The notes under the pieces were generated by a model that was given only the letters and a program-made list of their open reading frames with translations, was not told the DNA's origin and made no database searches. The position numbers and the translations under genes were made by a program. From Planctomycetaceae bacterium (lineage in GTDB: Bacteria > Planctomycetota > UBA1135 > GCA-002686595): a stretch of 64,000 bases of DNA. Shown here in pieces: positions 54,501 through 63,940 of the stretch. The DNA lies in the NCBI GenBank assembly GCA_011525785.1, contig WYBT01000063.1, forward strand, positions 79,052-143,051. Reading direction: 5' to 3'. Position 1 is the first letter of the stretch, and each line of letters begins with the position of its first letter.

Positions 54501-54596
54501 GCGGGTCGCGTCGAGTTGGTGGAAGCGGCTGGCGAGCGAGTCGTGCTGGCCTTCGAGGTCACGCGCGACAGCGAAACGCTCGCAACGCTGCCCTGA
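51549..54596 (+). CDS. ECF sigma factor fused through a membrane helix to a long exported domain
   Basis: 1015 residues in one frame. Sigma region 2 (about 15-75, DADDLAQETWLHALRRP) and region 4 (about 105-160, YFDELPPREIARRLGLSNDA) form a complete ECF sigma. A single membrane helix lies at about 197-220 (LLAALSAALLLCLGGLGSYL). The remaining 790 residues are beta-rich with repeated carboxypeptidase-regulatory-like Ig domains (GRVVDQQRRPVAGAWVSA, GWVRDESGAPLTGIAVELE, GRVTARGAPVAGASVHAH), presumably outside the membrane. The sigma part would be tethered to the membrane unless released by proteolysis. ATG at 51549. No separate anti-sigma gene is adjacent. Confidence 0.88.
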   Translation: MNSHTRSGSTEELLRQTAWLRALAVTLVSDAADADDLAQETWLHALRRPFLAGGDERSQRSWLAAIARNLAVSGWRARARRSARELAAARGEAQDPFAESLERVQLQRELVEAVMALEAPEREVVILRYFDELPPREIARRLGLSNDAVRSRLKRALERLRARLDRRFEGRAAWVALSELLRTRSADPAAYAASAGKPLLAALSAALLLCLGGLGSYLALRSPQGPAVEGAPMLLAGEQRSIDEPPPSELLASERQATPSPAAPARPTEVASTQPENVALLARFVDAQRIALAGVTLELADASPPLFAQSDSRGEVRLVLPWPYRGRTVGGGDIELRARGPALATRRWYAPLPGPGERSLGEIVLVPGGDVRGRVVDQQRRPVAGAWVSAVAPLHSPAPQELEFARAFGTSFGGLGDGLGHGTRSGVDGEFVLAAQPAVRVCVIARASATLTTISAPLEVRVGAELDAGELVLELPDDAQRIAGWVRDESGAPLTGIAVELETSRQRFALARASTDAAGRFQLIVARGGSYDLAVSRERGSAARLVVRQVAAGTLDLDVTLPSAREVEVAVLSSEGDALREPRVFLTSESGHGLPVEMASAGPGLRRFTSPPGSFHVHAYVEGFRPAEQGPFDPASVPARLEFVLARANGLRGRVTARGAPVAGASVHAHQVLEEGCQVSDDGFHSGVDAQASQAIATDGEGRFFLPLLESSSWILHAEHAGYARAASAPLNYRDGVDLECADLELVEGGALEGRVLVADGVEALGTLVGIGSGDGHVQALEVAADGRFRFEHLAPGAWQVRRCDPALFERTASGVFLNSRDCEALVWDVDVLDGAASRFDLDLRQRVPSHLQGALELGGTALDGWRATLSAGSSLVRGQLDTGGRFRVDTPAPGEFELSLWGPSSASVRVWISQRVKLAPGANAWALKLDTGRVRLAGLPRFAANEQRESAPYALRWSRPDGVAWRASILASNGEPVVLPLVPAGRVELVEAAGERVVLAFEVTRDSETLATLP

Positions 54597-54786
54597 GTGG
54601 CCACTCGACCGGCGCTTGCGCGAGCGCTGGCCGAAGTTCGGCCGACGGGCTCGCCGCCTGGAGCGGGCGTCGTTCTGCGCCGCGGCGAAGCGACTTCGTC
54701 CAGACGCGCCGAGCGCGCGGGCATGGCATGCTCGCGCCTCGAGTTGAGTTCCAGGAAGGCGCGCAGCCAGGCCCATCACGCCGCAC

Positions 54787-56457
54787 ATGAAGCACCAAGG
54801 CTCTCGAACATCGGTTTCGCAGCCCATCGACCGTCGCCAGGCGTTGCTCGGCGGAACCGCGCTGGCCATCGGAAGCCTGGCGTGTCGCTCGCAGGGCGCG
54901 CGGTCGCGCTTCGACGTGCTCGTGCGCGGCGCTCGAGTGCTCGACGGAAGCGGTGCGGCGCCGTTCACCGCAGATGTCGCGCTGTCGGGCGAGCGCATCG
55001 CCGCCATCGGCGCGCTGAACGCGACGGACGCCGTGCGAGTCGTCGAAGCGCGCGGCCTGTGCCTCGCGCCCGGCTTCGTCGACATCCACACGCACTCCGA
55101 CCGCACGATCTTCGAGTGGCCCGGCGCGGAGAGCCGCGTGCTGCAAGGCTGCACCAGCGAGATCACCGGCAACTGCGGAGGATCCGCCGCGCCTGCGAGT
55201 GGAGCGGCAGATGAACAGGCCGCTGCGTGGCGGGACGTCCGCTCGTACATCGCCGCCTGGCGCGCGCAGGGCGCGGCGTTGAACCACGCGCTGCTGGTCG
55301 GACACGGCACGCTGCGACGCATCGTCATGGGCGACGTGGATCGGCCGGCGAGCGCTGACGAGCTCGCACGCATGAACGCGTTGCTCGAGGACGCGCTCGA
55401 CCAGGGTGCGATCGGGCTCTCGACGGGTCTGGAGTACGTGCCCGGCATGTTCACGCCCGCCGCGGAGATCGAGCACCTCGCGCGCGCCGTTGCGCGCCGC
55501 GGAAAGCTGTACGCCTCGCACATTCGCAACGAGGAGGAGCGCTTGCTCGAGGGCGTCGGCGAAGCGTTGGACGTCGGGCGGCGCACGGGCGTGCGCGTGC
55601 AGATCAGTCACCTCAAGGCCGCCGGACGCGCGCACTGGGGCGCGATGGGCCCGGCGCTCGAGCTCATCGAGCGCGCGCACGCGCAGGGCGTGGACGTGAT
55701 GGCGGACGCCTATCCCTACACGGCCTACTCGACGACGCTCACGATGCTGCTCGAGCCGTGGGCTCGCGAAGGCGGGCTCGACGCGCTGATGGCGCGCCTG
55801 GGCGATCCGGCGATGCGCGCGCGCATCCTCCGCGAGGTGGGCCCGCACGTCGCGCGCGAGCCGGGCGGCTGGGAGCTGGTCGTGCCCTCGTCGCTCGAGA
55901 GTCGCGAGCACCAGCCCTGCGTCGGCAAGAGCCTGCGCGAGGTCGCTGAGCTCTGGAGCGTCGAGCCGGCCGAGGCCTTCGTGCGCCTGCTCGAGGGCTC
56001 GCGCGGCGAAGTGAGCTTCGTCGGCCACGGGATGAGCGAGGAAAACGTCGAGCGCGTGCTCGCCCACCCGCTCGTGATGATCGGCTCCGACGGGCGCAGC
56101 ATGGCTCCCACGGGTCGCGCGCTCGACGACCGCCCGCACCCGCGCTCGTACGGCACGTTCCCGCGCGTGCTCGGACGCTACGCGCGCGAGCGAGCGCTGT
56201 TCGACCTCGCGACGGCCGTGCGCAAGATGACCGCGCTGCCGGCCGAGCGTGCGCGGCTGGCGGACCGCGGGCGCATCGCGCTGGGCGCGTTCGCGGACCT
56301 GGTGCTGTTCGATCCGCAGACCGTCGGCGATCGCGCGACCTTCGAGGCCCCGCAGAGCTTCCCGAACGGCATCGAGCTGGTGTTCGTGAACGGAGCGCTC
56401 GCTGCGGAGCGGGGCGCGGCGACGGCGGCCCGCGCGGGGCGCTCTCTTGCAGGCTGA
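54787..56457 (+). CDS. N-acyl-D-amino-acid deacylase (D-aminoacylase), exported
   Basis: 556 residues of the amidohydrolase superfamily. N-terminal Tat/lipoprotein-like signal (IDRRQALLGGTALAIGSLAC). Metal and catalytic residues: DIHTHSD (two His), GCTSEITGNCG (the bridging Cys specific to D-aminoacylases), QISHLKAAGR (His), GSDGRSM (catalytic Asp). The ends form the small beta barrel (GAFADLVLFDP, VFVNGALA). It should cleave N-acylated D-amino acids or related peptides; export suggests use of external D-amino-acid compounds. ATG at 54787. Confidence 0.9.
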   Translation: MKHQGSRTSVSQPIDRRQALLGGTALAIGSLACRSQGARSRFDVLVRGARVLDGSGAAPFTADVALSGERIAAIGALNATDAVRVVEARGLCLAPGFVDIHTHSDRTIFEWPGAESRVLQGCTSEITGNCGGSAAPASGAADEQAAAWRDVRSYIAAWRAQGAALNHALLVGHGTLRRIVMGDVDRPASADELARMNALLEDALDQGAIGLSTGLEYVPGMFTPAAEIEHLARAVARRGKLYASHIRNEEERLLEGVGEALDVGRRTGVRVQISHLKAAGRAHWGAMGPALELIERAHAQGVDVMADAYPYTAYSTTLTMLLEPWAREGGLDALMARLGDPAMRARILREVGPHVAREPGGWELVVPSSLESREHQPCVGKSLREVAELWSVEPAEAFVRLLEGSRGEVSFVGHGMSEENVERVLAHPLVMIGSDGRSMAPTGRALDDRPHPRSYGTFPRVLGRYARERALFDLATAVRKMTALPAERARLADRGRIALGAFADLVLFDPQTVGDRATFEAPQSFPNGIELVFVNGALAAERGAATAARAGRSLAG

Positions 56458-56690
56458 AGCTGTCCGGGACGGCGGCGCTCGCGCGGACCGGCGCCGGGGC
56501 CCCGCGCCGAGAATCTCACCGGCGACGCCTCCGACGGGTGTGACGTGGTGAATTCGAGCCGACTAGCGCGCGTCCGAGTCCCGACCAGGGGTTGGCAGAC
56601 CTCCGGGGCTCGCGAGGCGGATTCCCCCGCGCCTCGGACTGTCCCACCGCTCGAGTCGCGCTCGAGCTCTCGACAACAGGAGGAGTCTCT

Positions 56691-58613
56691 GTGAAGCACT
56701 GGGCTTGGTGTTTTGCGTTGGTTCTCGCGCCCTTTTCGCCGCTCGGTCGCGCGCAGACCGTGTTGAGTTCGACCAACCAACTCCTGGGGATCGACGACGG
56801 TGCGATCACTCCGGACGGGCGCTACGCGGTGGTGCGCCAGAACACCGTGGATGTGTCGGCGCGCATCTACGACATGAGCACCGGTCAGTTCGTAGCGGAG
56901 CAACGCGCCGCGCAGACGAGCTGGTGGACAGGCGCGGCCCAGGACGCGGTCGAGCTGACGAACACGCGCGCAGTGGTGCTCGGCAGTCGCGCGCTAGTCC
57001 TCGACCTCACCAACCCGCAAGCGCCGCCGCTGGGCGATCACCTGGTCGGACTCGAAGCGCGCGATGTCGCCATCACGCCCAGTGGCGACCTGGCCGTGAT
57101 CCGCGGCGGCAACAGCGTGACAGGCTCACCGGGCGGACTTTTCGTCGTCGACTTGAACAGCGGCGTGATGCTCGCCACGCATCCCGGCGAGATCGGGGCC
57201 TCGACCGCGAGCCAGCACACCTACAGCGTCGACAGCGTGGTCGCGAACGACCGCTACGGCGTGTGCCTCTCGCTCGTGAACAACTCCGGCGAGTACCGCA
57301 CGCGCGTCACGATCTGGGATCTGCGGCCCGCGGCGGGCGGCGTCCCGGTGGTCGCCTACGAGACGACGGCAGCGGTCACGCCCGAGCAGGATCAGTTCGG
57401 CGCGCCGCACGACGTCACGCTCACGCCCGACGGTCGCTTCGCGGCCGTGCGTTCGGAGTTCTCCGTTTCGCTCTACGACCTCAGCGGCGCGACGCCGTCG
57501 CGCGCCTGGCACCAGCGCCTGATCGGCAACCCCGGCGCGATGGGCTTCACCTCGATGGACTCGGTCGAAGCTTCGAACACGCTGATCGCGACGGCCAGCC
57601 GCTGGACCGACGGAACAAGCTTCGCCACGCAGGTCAACGTGTTCGACCTCGCCGGCAACCAGTGGCACGCGCGACCCGACGGCGATCCGCACGATCTCGC
57701 GCTGACGCCGAACGGCTCGAAGCTGCTCGTGCGCACGCATATCGCGCTGTACCTGTACGACCTCGCCGCGCTGCCGCCGCTCCCCGCGCAGTTCACGCAC
57801 GTCGATCGGCACGTCACGACTTCGACGAACACGTTCTTCGGCGCGGGCTACGACTCGGTGGAGGTCACGGACGAACTGGTGGTCGCCGGTGCGCGAAATG
57901 GCCAGAGCACGCGCCTCAAAGTGTTCGACATCCGCGGCGGCACGCTCGCGCTGAAGCTGTTCGAGACGATGCCCGGGATGCTGGTCGACATCGCGATCTC
58001 GCCGGACTCGGAGTGGTTGGCGGTGAGCGGAACCAAGCTCGTGCAGGTCTATGACCTCGTGACTTTCCGCCTCGTCAAGCAGCACGTTCCGGTCAACTTC
58101 GGCTCCAACCTGTTTCCGTGGTGCGACGGAGTCGAGATCAACAACGGGCGTCTGCTCGCCTGGGGCTGGTGGGAGTCGCAGAACGGCTGGGTCTCGATCC
58201 TCTCGCTGTTCCCCGAGGCGCAGAATTACTGCGTCGGGGGCGTGAACTCGACCGGCGCGGGCGCGCACCTCAACGCCAACGGCTCGAATTCGATCGCGGC
58301 CAATGACCTCCAGATCTGGTGCACGTCGCTGCCCGCCAACACCACGGGCTACATGGTCTACGGCGCCGGCCAGAACAACGTGCCGTTCGGCAACGGAACG
58401 CTGTGCACCGCCGGTCCGCGCAACTTCATGCCCGTGCAGCAGGTCACCGGCGGCCTGGTGCAACGCTTGTTCGACTACAACGGACCGAACAGCGCCGGCG
58501 GGGCGATCACCGCGGGCTCGACCTGGAACTTCCAGTTCCTCTACCGCGATCCGGCGGGCGGCGGCGCGCAGTTCAACTTGAGCAACGGGCTCACGATCCC
58601 GTTCGTGAACTGA
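56691..58613 (+). CDS. Secreted WD40-like propeller with divergent shared C-terminal module
   Basis: 640 residues. GTG start at 56691 with a strong AGGAGGAG site 6 nt upstream; signal peptide WCFALVLAPFSPLGRAQ. Seven or more blades of YVTN/WD40 style (VAITPSGDLAVIRGGN, VTLTPDGRFAAVRSEF, LALTPNGSKLLVRTHI, IAISPDSEWLAVSG). The last 130 residues are a diverged copy of the shared module (NYCVGGVNSTGAGAHL ... LYRDPAGGGAQFNLSNGLTI). Likely extracellular. It converges with the TauE/SafE gene 7 bp away. Confidence 0.82.
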   Translation: MKHWAWCFALVLAPFSPLGRAQTVLSSTNQLLGIDDGAITPDGRYAVVRQNTVDVSARIYDMSTGQFVAEQRAAQTSWWTGAAQDAVELTNTRAVVLGSRALVLDLTNPQAPPLGDHLVGLEARDVAITPSGDLAVIRGGNSVTGSPGGLFVVDLNSGVMLATHPGEIGASTASQHTYSVDSVVANDRYGVCLSLVNNSGEYRTRVTIWDLRPAAGGVPVVAYETTAAVTPEQDQFGAPHDVTLTPDGRFAAVRSEFSVSLYDLSGATPSRAWHQRLIGNPGAMGFTSMDSVEASNTLIATASRWTDGTSFATQVNVFDLAGNQWHARPDGDPHDLALTPNGSKLLVRTHIALYLYDLAALPPLPAQFTHVDRHVTTSTNTFFGAGYDSVEVTDELVVAGARNGQSTRLKVFDIRGGTLALKLFETMPGMLVDIAISPDSEWLAVSGTKLVQVYDLVTFRLVKQHVPVNFGSNLFPWCDGVEINNGRLLAWGWWESQNGWVSILSLFPEAQNYCVGGVNSTGAGAHLNANGSNSIAANDLQIWCTSLPANTTGYMVYGAGQNNVPFGNGTLCTAGPRNFMPVQQVTGGLVQRLFDYNGPNSAGGAITAGSTWNFQFLYRDPAGGGAQFNLSNGLTIPFVN

Positions 58614-58620
58614 CGCGGCG

Positions 58621-59373
58621 TCAGCGCCAGTGGCTCCAAAAGATCCCGCAGCCGACGACCACCAGCAGCGCACTGAACGCGCGCTGGAGCGAACGCTGCG
58701 GGATCCAGGTCGACAGGCGGCCGCCGAGCAGGCTGCCCGCGATGCCGAAGGCAGTGAAGAGCGCGAGCACGCTCCAGTCGACGCGCAGTCCGAGCTCGCT
58801 GAGCACGTCGACGTACTTCGCGAAGCCCACGACCGACTTGAGCGTGATGATCACCAGGCTCGTGCCGACCGCGCGCCGCATCGGGAGTCCGCCGAGCAGA
58901 ACGAGCGCGGGCACGATCAAGAACCCGCCGCCGACGCCCACCAGGCCGGTGAGCACGCCCACGGCCAGGCCCTCGAGCATCACGAGCCAGCTCGCGTGCT
59001 CGCGGCCGACGCTGGCGTCCTCGCGCTTGCTGCGCAGCATCAGAACCGCTGCCAGCACCATCACGGCGGCCAGCAGCTCGAGCTGGAAGCGCGCGCTGAC
59101 CAGTCGCGCGAGCCACGCGCCCCCGAAGGTGCCGACGACGCCTGGAAGGCCGAAGCGCAGCACGCTGCGCCAGTCGATCTCGTTGCGCCGCGCGTAGGGG
59201 ATCGCAGCCACGAGGCTGATCCCGCCCACGATGCCCAGCGAACTGGCGATGGCCACTTTCTCGTCCTGATCGGCGAGGTAGATCAGCGCGGGCACCGTCA
59301 GGATCGATCCGCCCGAGCCGAGCAGGCCCAGGCCGAGTCCTATCGCAACAGCGCCGATCAGGGCCAAGAGCAC
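58621..59373 (-). CDS. TauE/SafE-family sulfite/sulfonate exporter
   Basis: 250 residues, seven or eight membrane helices, with the two family glycine motifs GLLGSGGSILTVPALIYL and GLVGVGGGFLIVPALVLL. TauE/SafE proteins are thought to export sulfite or sulfoacetate-type anions. GTG start at 59373. It is the last gene of the minus-strand sulfur unit, 13 nt after the YeeE/YedE gene, which supports a role in disposing of sulfite made by the persulfide dioxygenase. Confidence 0.9.
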   Translation of the reverse strand: MLLALIGAVAIGLGLGLLGSGGSILTVPALIYLADQDEKVAIASSLGIVGGISLVAAIPYARRNEIDWRSVLRFGLPGVVGTFGGAWLARLVSARFQLELLAAVMVLAAVLMLRSKREDASVGREHASWLVMLEGLAVGVLTGLVGVGGGFLIVPALVLLGGLPMRRAVGTSLVIITLKSVVGFAKYVDVLSELGLRVDWSVLALFTAFGIAGSLLGGRLSTWIPQRSLQRAFSALLVVVGCGIFWSHWR

Positions 59374-59386
59374 GGCAGGAACTCCT

Positions 59387-59812
59387 TCAACTCGCGCGCG
59401 CCGGCTTCACCGAGGGCGAAGCGAGGCGCTGGCGCAACCACGTGCCGAGGACGACGCCGCTGACGGTGGCGAGCGCGTAGAGCTTGCCTTCGCCGAGTTG
59501 AGCGAGCGCGGTGCCGGGACAGGCGCCCGAGAGCGCCCAGCCGACGCCGAACACCAGTCCGCCCGCGAAAACGGCCTTGTGGTAAGGCTTGGGCGACACG
59601 TTGATGCGCTCGCCGTTGAGTGCGGTGCTCGCACCGCGTCGCAGCAGCGCCAGACCCGCGGCCGCGGTCGCGATCGCCACTCCGATCACGCCGAACAGGT
59701 GCAGGTCGGTGAGCTTGAACATGCCGTGGATCGCGGCGTAGTCGGTCGCGCGCGCCTGCGACAGCAGGAATCCGAACAACGCGCCCGCGGAGAGGAACAC
59801 GACCGGCTTCAC
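59387..59812 (-). CDS. YeeE/YedE-family membrane protein, second half
   Basis: 141 residues, four membrane helices, with the conserved Cys motif GVGWALSGACPGTALAQLG. YeeE/YedE (TsuA) transporters take up thiosulfate or related sulfur species through conserved Cys; in many genomes the two halves are separate genes, as here. GTG start at 59812 overlaps the stop of the first-half gene (GTGA). An in-frame upstream extension was rejected because it overlaps that gene. Confidence 0.88.
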   Translation of the reverse strand: MKPVVFLSAGALFGFLLSQARATDYAAIHGMFKLTDLHLFGVIGVAIATAAAGLALLRRGASTALNGERINVSPKPYHKAVFAGGLVFGVGWALSGACPGTALAQLGEGKLYALATVSGVVLGTWLRQRLASPSVKPARAS

Positions 59813-60273
59813 TGCGCGCCTCCCGCGAGCAGGATCGCGATCCACGTCGCTGCGAAGCCGCCGGCCATGAAGCCGATCGTCGCGATCAGGCTCGACTTCG
59901 CGCCCTGCGCAATGCCGACGATCGAGTGGCCGCTGGTGCAGCCGCCGGCCATGCGCGCGCCGTAGCCGATGAAGGCGCCGCCGAGAGCCAGCAGAAGCAG
60001 TTGAGCTGCGCCACTCACGCCGAGCGCGCTCGTCATCTCCGCTGAACTCGTGCTCACGCTCGGCCCGCCGCCGAGCAGGGCCGACGCGAGCCCGCCCAGC
60101 GGCAGCCCGAGCGCGAACCACAGCTTCCAACGTTCGGCGCTGGCCGGCTTGGTGATCGCGCACATCTCTGAGTAGCCCGACGAGATGCCGAGCGCTTTGC
60201 CGGTCGTGAGCGCGAACAGCGGAACAAAGGCGCCGATCCCAAGTCCGGCGAGCCAGAAGGGCCAGGTTTCCAT
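59809..60273 (-). CDS. YeeE/YedE-family membrane protein, first half
   Basis: 154 residues, four membrane helices. SGYSEMCA and the second Cys motif GARMAGGCTSGHSIVGIAQG are typical of the N-terminal half of thiosulfate transporter YeeE. ATG at 60273, 34 nt after the persulfide dioxygenase stop. Together with the overlapping second half it should form one sulfur-species importer. Confidence 0.9.
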   Translation of the reverse strand: METWPFWLAGLGIGAFVPLFALTTGKALGISSGYSEMCAITKPASAERWKLWFALGLPLGGLASALLGGGPSVSTSSAEMTSALGVSGAAQLLLLALGGAFIGYGARMAGGCTSGHSIVGIAQGAKSSLIATIGFMAGGFAATWIAILLAGGAQ

Positions 60274-60307
60274 GCGCGTTCCTCGTGTTTGGGGGTTGGG
60301 CGGGCGC

Positions 60308-61714
60308 TCAGGCGTTGGTCGGAGTGACCAGCGGCAGTGAGCTCGAGTTCCAGGCCTCCATGCCGCCGACGACGTCGAGCAGCCGTTCGAAGCCCGCGTT
60401 GGCGAGCAGGCTGGTCGCGATCGACGAGCGATAGCCGCTGCGGCACACCACGGCCATGCGGCGCGCGGAGTCGAGCTCCGACAGGCGCGAAGCGAGCTTG
60501 TTGAGCGGCAGGTTGAGCGAGCCCTCGATGTGGCCGGCTTCCCACTCGGCGCGCGTGCGCACGTCGAGCACCAGCGGGGCCTCCGCGCCGGCCAGCAGCT
60601 CGGCGAGCGCCTGCACCGTGGTGCGCTCCGTGCGGCGCACGAGATCCGCGCGCTCGGCCAGCGCCGCCATGCCGCCGTCGAGGAAGCCCACCACGCGATC
60701 GAAGCCGATGCGACCCAGGCGCACCGCGGCTTCGTTCTCGCGGCCGTTCTCGGCGATCACGATCACCGGTCGATGCGGGTCGAACAGCGTGCCCACCCAG
60801 GTCGCGAAGCTGCCCTCCAGGCCGATGTTCACGCTGCCATCGAGATGCGCGGCGGCGAAGTCGGCCGGCGAGCGCACGTCGAGCAACTGCGCGCCCTGGT
60901 TGGCGAGCAGCAACGCCGCGCTGAGCGAGACCGGAGCGACGCCGGTCGACAAACGCTCGTCGAGCGTCGTGCGCTCCTTTCGATTCAGCGTGGCGTTGTA
61001 GACGAAGTAGGCCGGCGCGTCGGGCTGATCGGCGGTGACGAGCGCGATGAAATCGGCCTCGCTCATCGGTTGGAGCGCGTAGTTGTAGCGGCGCTGCTCG
61101 CCCATCGTGGAGTAGCGCTCGGTCGAGAGCTTCTTGCCGCACATCGAGCCCGCGCCGTGCGCCGGGAACACCAGTGTTTCGTCGGGCAGCTCGAGCAGCT
61201 TGTCGTGCAGCGAGTGGTAGAGCATCGAGCCCAGCTCGCGCGCGCTCACGCCGATCGACGCGAGCAGGTCGGGACGCCCGACATCGCCGATGAACAGCGT
61301 GTCGCCGGTCAGCACCGCGTGCGGCGCGCGGTCGCTCTTGCGCAGGTCGTAGGCGACGATCGAAATGCCCTCGGGCGTGTGGCCCGGAGTTTCGAGGATC
61401 GACAGGCGCACGTCGCCGAACTCGAGCGCGTCACCGTCCTTGAGCGGAGTGAACTCGTACTCGGCCTTGGCGCGCGCGCCGAGGTAGATGCGCGCGCCGG
61501 TGCGACGGCGCAACTCGAGGTGCCCCGCCACGAAGTCCGCGTGGAAGTGCGTGAGCAGCACGTGGCGGATTTCGAGCCCATGCTTGCGCGCGTCTTCGAC
61601 GTACTGGTCGATGTCGCGCTGCGGATCGACGACGGCCGCGACTTTCGTGCGCTCGTCGCCGATCAGGTAGGAGGCGTGGGCGAGGCAACCGAGGTAGTAC
61701 TGCTGGAAGATCAT
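60308..61714 (-). CDS. Persulfide dioxygenase-rhodanese fusion
   Basis: 468 residues. Metallo-beta-lactamase-fold domain first (THFHADFVAGHLEL with the HxHxDH iron/metal site, ETPGHTPEG, LTGDTLFIGDVGRPD, FPAHGAGSMCG), matching ETHE1-type persulfide dioxygenases that oxidise glutathione persulfide to sulfite. Two rhodanese domains follow. The second has an active-site Cys in VVCRSGYRSS; the first has VIVIAENGRENE, with no Cys, and is probably inactive. ATG at 61714. It is the first gene of the sulfur unit and lies 58 bp downstream of a sigma-54-type promoter. Confidence 0.92.
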   Translation of the reverse strand: MIFQQYYLGCLAHASYLIGDERTKVAAVVDPQRDIDQYVEDARKHGLEIRHVLLTHFHADFVAGHLELRRRTGARIYLGARAKAEYEFTPLKDGDALEFGDVRLSILETPGHTPEGISIVAYDLRKSDRAPHAVLTGDTLFIGDVGRPDLLASIGVSARELGSMLYHSLHDKLLELPDETLVFPAHGAGSMCGKKLSTERYSTMGEQRRYNYALQPMSEADFIALVTADQPDAPAYFVYNATLNRKERTTLDERLSTGVAPVSLSAALLLANQGAQLLDVRSPADFAAAHLDGSVNIGLEGSFATWVGTLFDPHRPVIVIAENGRENEAAVRLGRIGFDRVVGFLDGGMAALAERADLVRRTERTTVQALAELLAGAEAPLVLDVRTRAEWEAGHIEGSLNLPLNKLASRLSELDSARRMAVVCRSGYRSSIATSLLANAGFERLLDVVGGMEAWNSSSLPLVTPTNA

Positions 61715-61771
61715 GACGAGCGACTCGCGTGGGTTGGGGGCGCACAGGCGCCCGGATTCGCGTGACCCCAG

Positions 61772-61787
61772 GTCAAGCGGCGTGCCA
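61772..61787 (-). promoter_or_regulatory. Sigma-54 (-24/-12) promoter of the sulfur operon
   Basis: On the minus strand: TGGCACG (61787-61781), 4-nt spacer CCGC, TTGAC (61776-61772), against consensus TGGCACG-N4-TTGCA. The -24 half is perfect; the -12 half has A instead of C. Distance to the persulfide dioxygenase ATG (61714) gives a leader of roughly 45-50 nt. A sigma-54 activator gene lies directly upstream. Confidence 0.75.
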
Positions 61788-61838
61788 ACACGCGAAACCG
61801 CTCAACAGCGCCCCAGAGCGGGCTTCGCGACGTCTGGG

Positions 61839-61853
61839 TTGACAGATCGTCAA
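61839..61853 (-). promoter_or_regulatory. Candidate activator-binding palindrome
   Basis: TTGAC-AGATC-GTCAA, perfect 5-bp arms, about 52 bp upstream of the -24 element and 21 bp past the activator gene's stop. Position and symmetry fit an upstream activating site for the dimeric sigma-54 activator; the short arms make this tentative. Confidence 0.4.
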
Positions 61854-61873
61854 GCGCCGCCGCTTACGAAATG

Positions 61874-63268
<1,395 letters not shown>

Positions 63269-63367
63269 GGCGGCGTCGCAGAGCGATAGATAACACACCC
63301 AGCGGCCTGCGCCCCGCGTGGAGTTCGCCGCGCGCACTGAGCGCCTTGCGCGCTACGCTCCGCGCGC

Positions 63368-63916
63368 TTGAAGCTCCACCGCACGCTGCTCCTGGCCCTG
63401 ATTTCCGCGCTCGCCGCGCTCATGAGCTCCTGCGCCGCGCTCGCGCCCGCGCCCCAGGCCCCCAACCAACGCGAGCTGCGCGCCATCGAGGCCAGCATCG
63501 AAGCGCTCTACCGCGCCTTCTGCTTCGATCCGGGCGGCGAGCCCGACTGGGCCGCGATGCGCGAGCTGTTCGTCGACGGCGCCGCCTTCGTCGCACCCTT
63601 CCGCCCCGGCGAAACGCCGCGCGCCGTCGGCGTCGAGCCCTTCTTCGCCGACTTCCGCGCCTTCGCCGCCTCGGACTCCGTGCGCGACACCGGGCTGCAC
63701 GAGTTGATTCTCTGCTCGCGCGTGGAGCTCTACGGCGTCATCGCGCACGCCTTCGTCGCCTTCGAAGGCTTCGAACCGCGCACGGGCAAGCTGCGCACGC
63801 GCGGCCTCGACAGCATTCAGCTCCTGCTCGACCGCGGCCGTTGGCGTGTGGCGTCGTTCACGACGCAGTACGCCTCGAGCGACGCGCCGCTGCCTGAGCG
63901 ATTTCTGGTGGAGTGA
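63368..63916 (+). CDS. Small lipoprotein with NTF2-like fold
   Basis: 182 residues. TTG start at 63368 (the first usable start before the signal peptide), signal TLLLALISALAALMSSC with a lipobox-like end. The mature part has the helix-then-strand pattern of NTF2/SnoaL proteins (IEASIEALYRAFCFDPGGEP then FVDGAAFVAPFRPG and WRVASFTTQYAS). No catalytic residues can be named. It diverges from the sigma-54 activator; 99 bp separate the starts. Confidence 0.75.
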   Translation: MKLHRTLLLALISALAALMSSCAALAPAPQAPNQRELRAIEASIEALYRAFCFDPGGEPDWAAMRELFVDGAAFVAPFRPGETPRAVGVEPFFADFRAFAASDSVRDTGLHELILCSRVELYGVIAHAFVAFEGFEPRTGKLRTRGLDSIQLLLDRGRWRVASFTTQYASSDAPLPERFLVE

Positions 63917-63940
63917 GCGAATCGCTCCCAGCAGCAGCGC

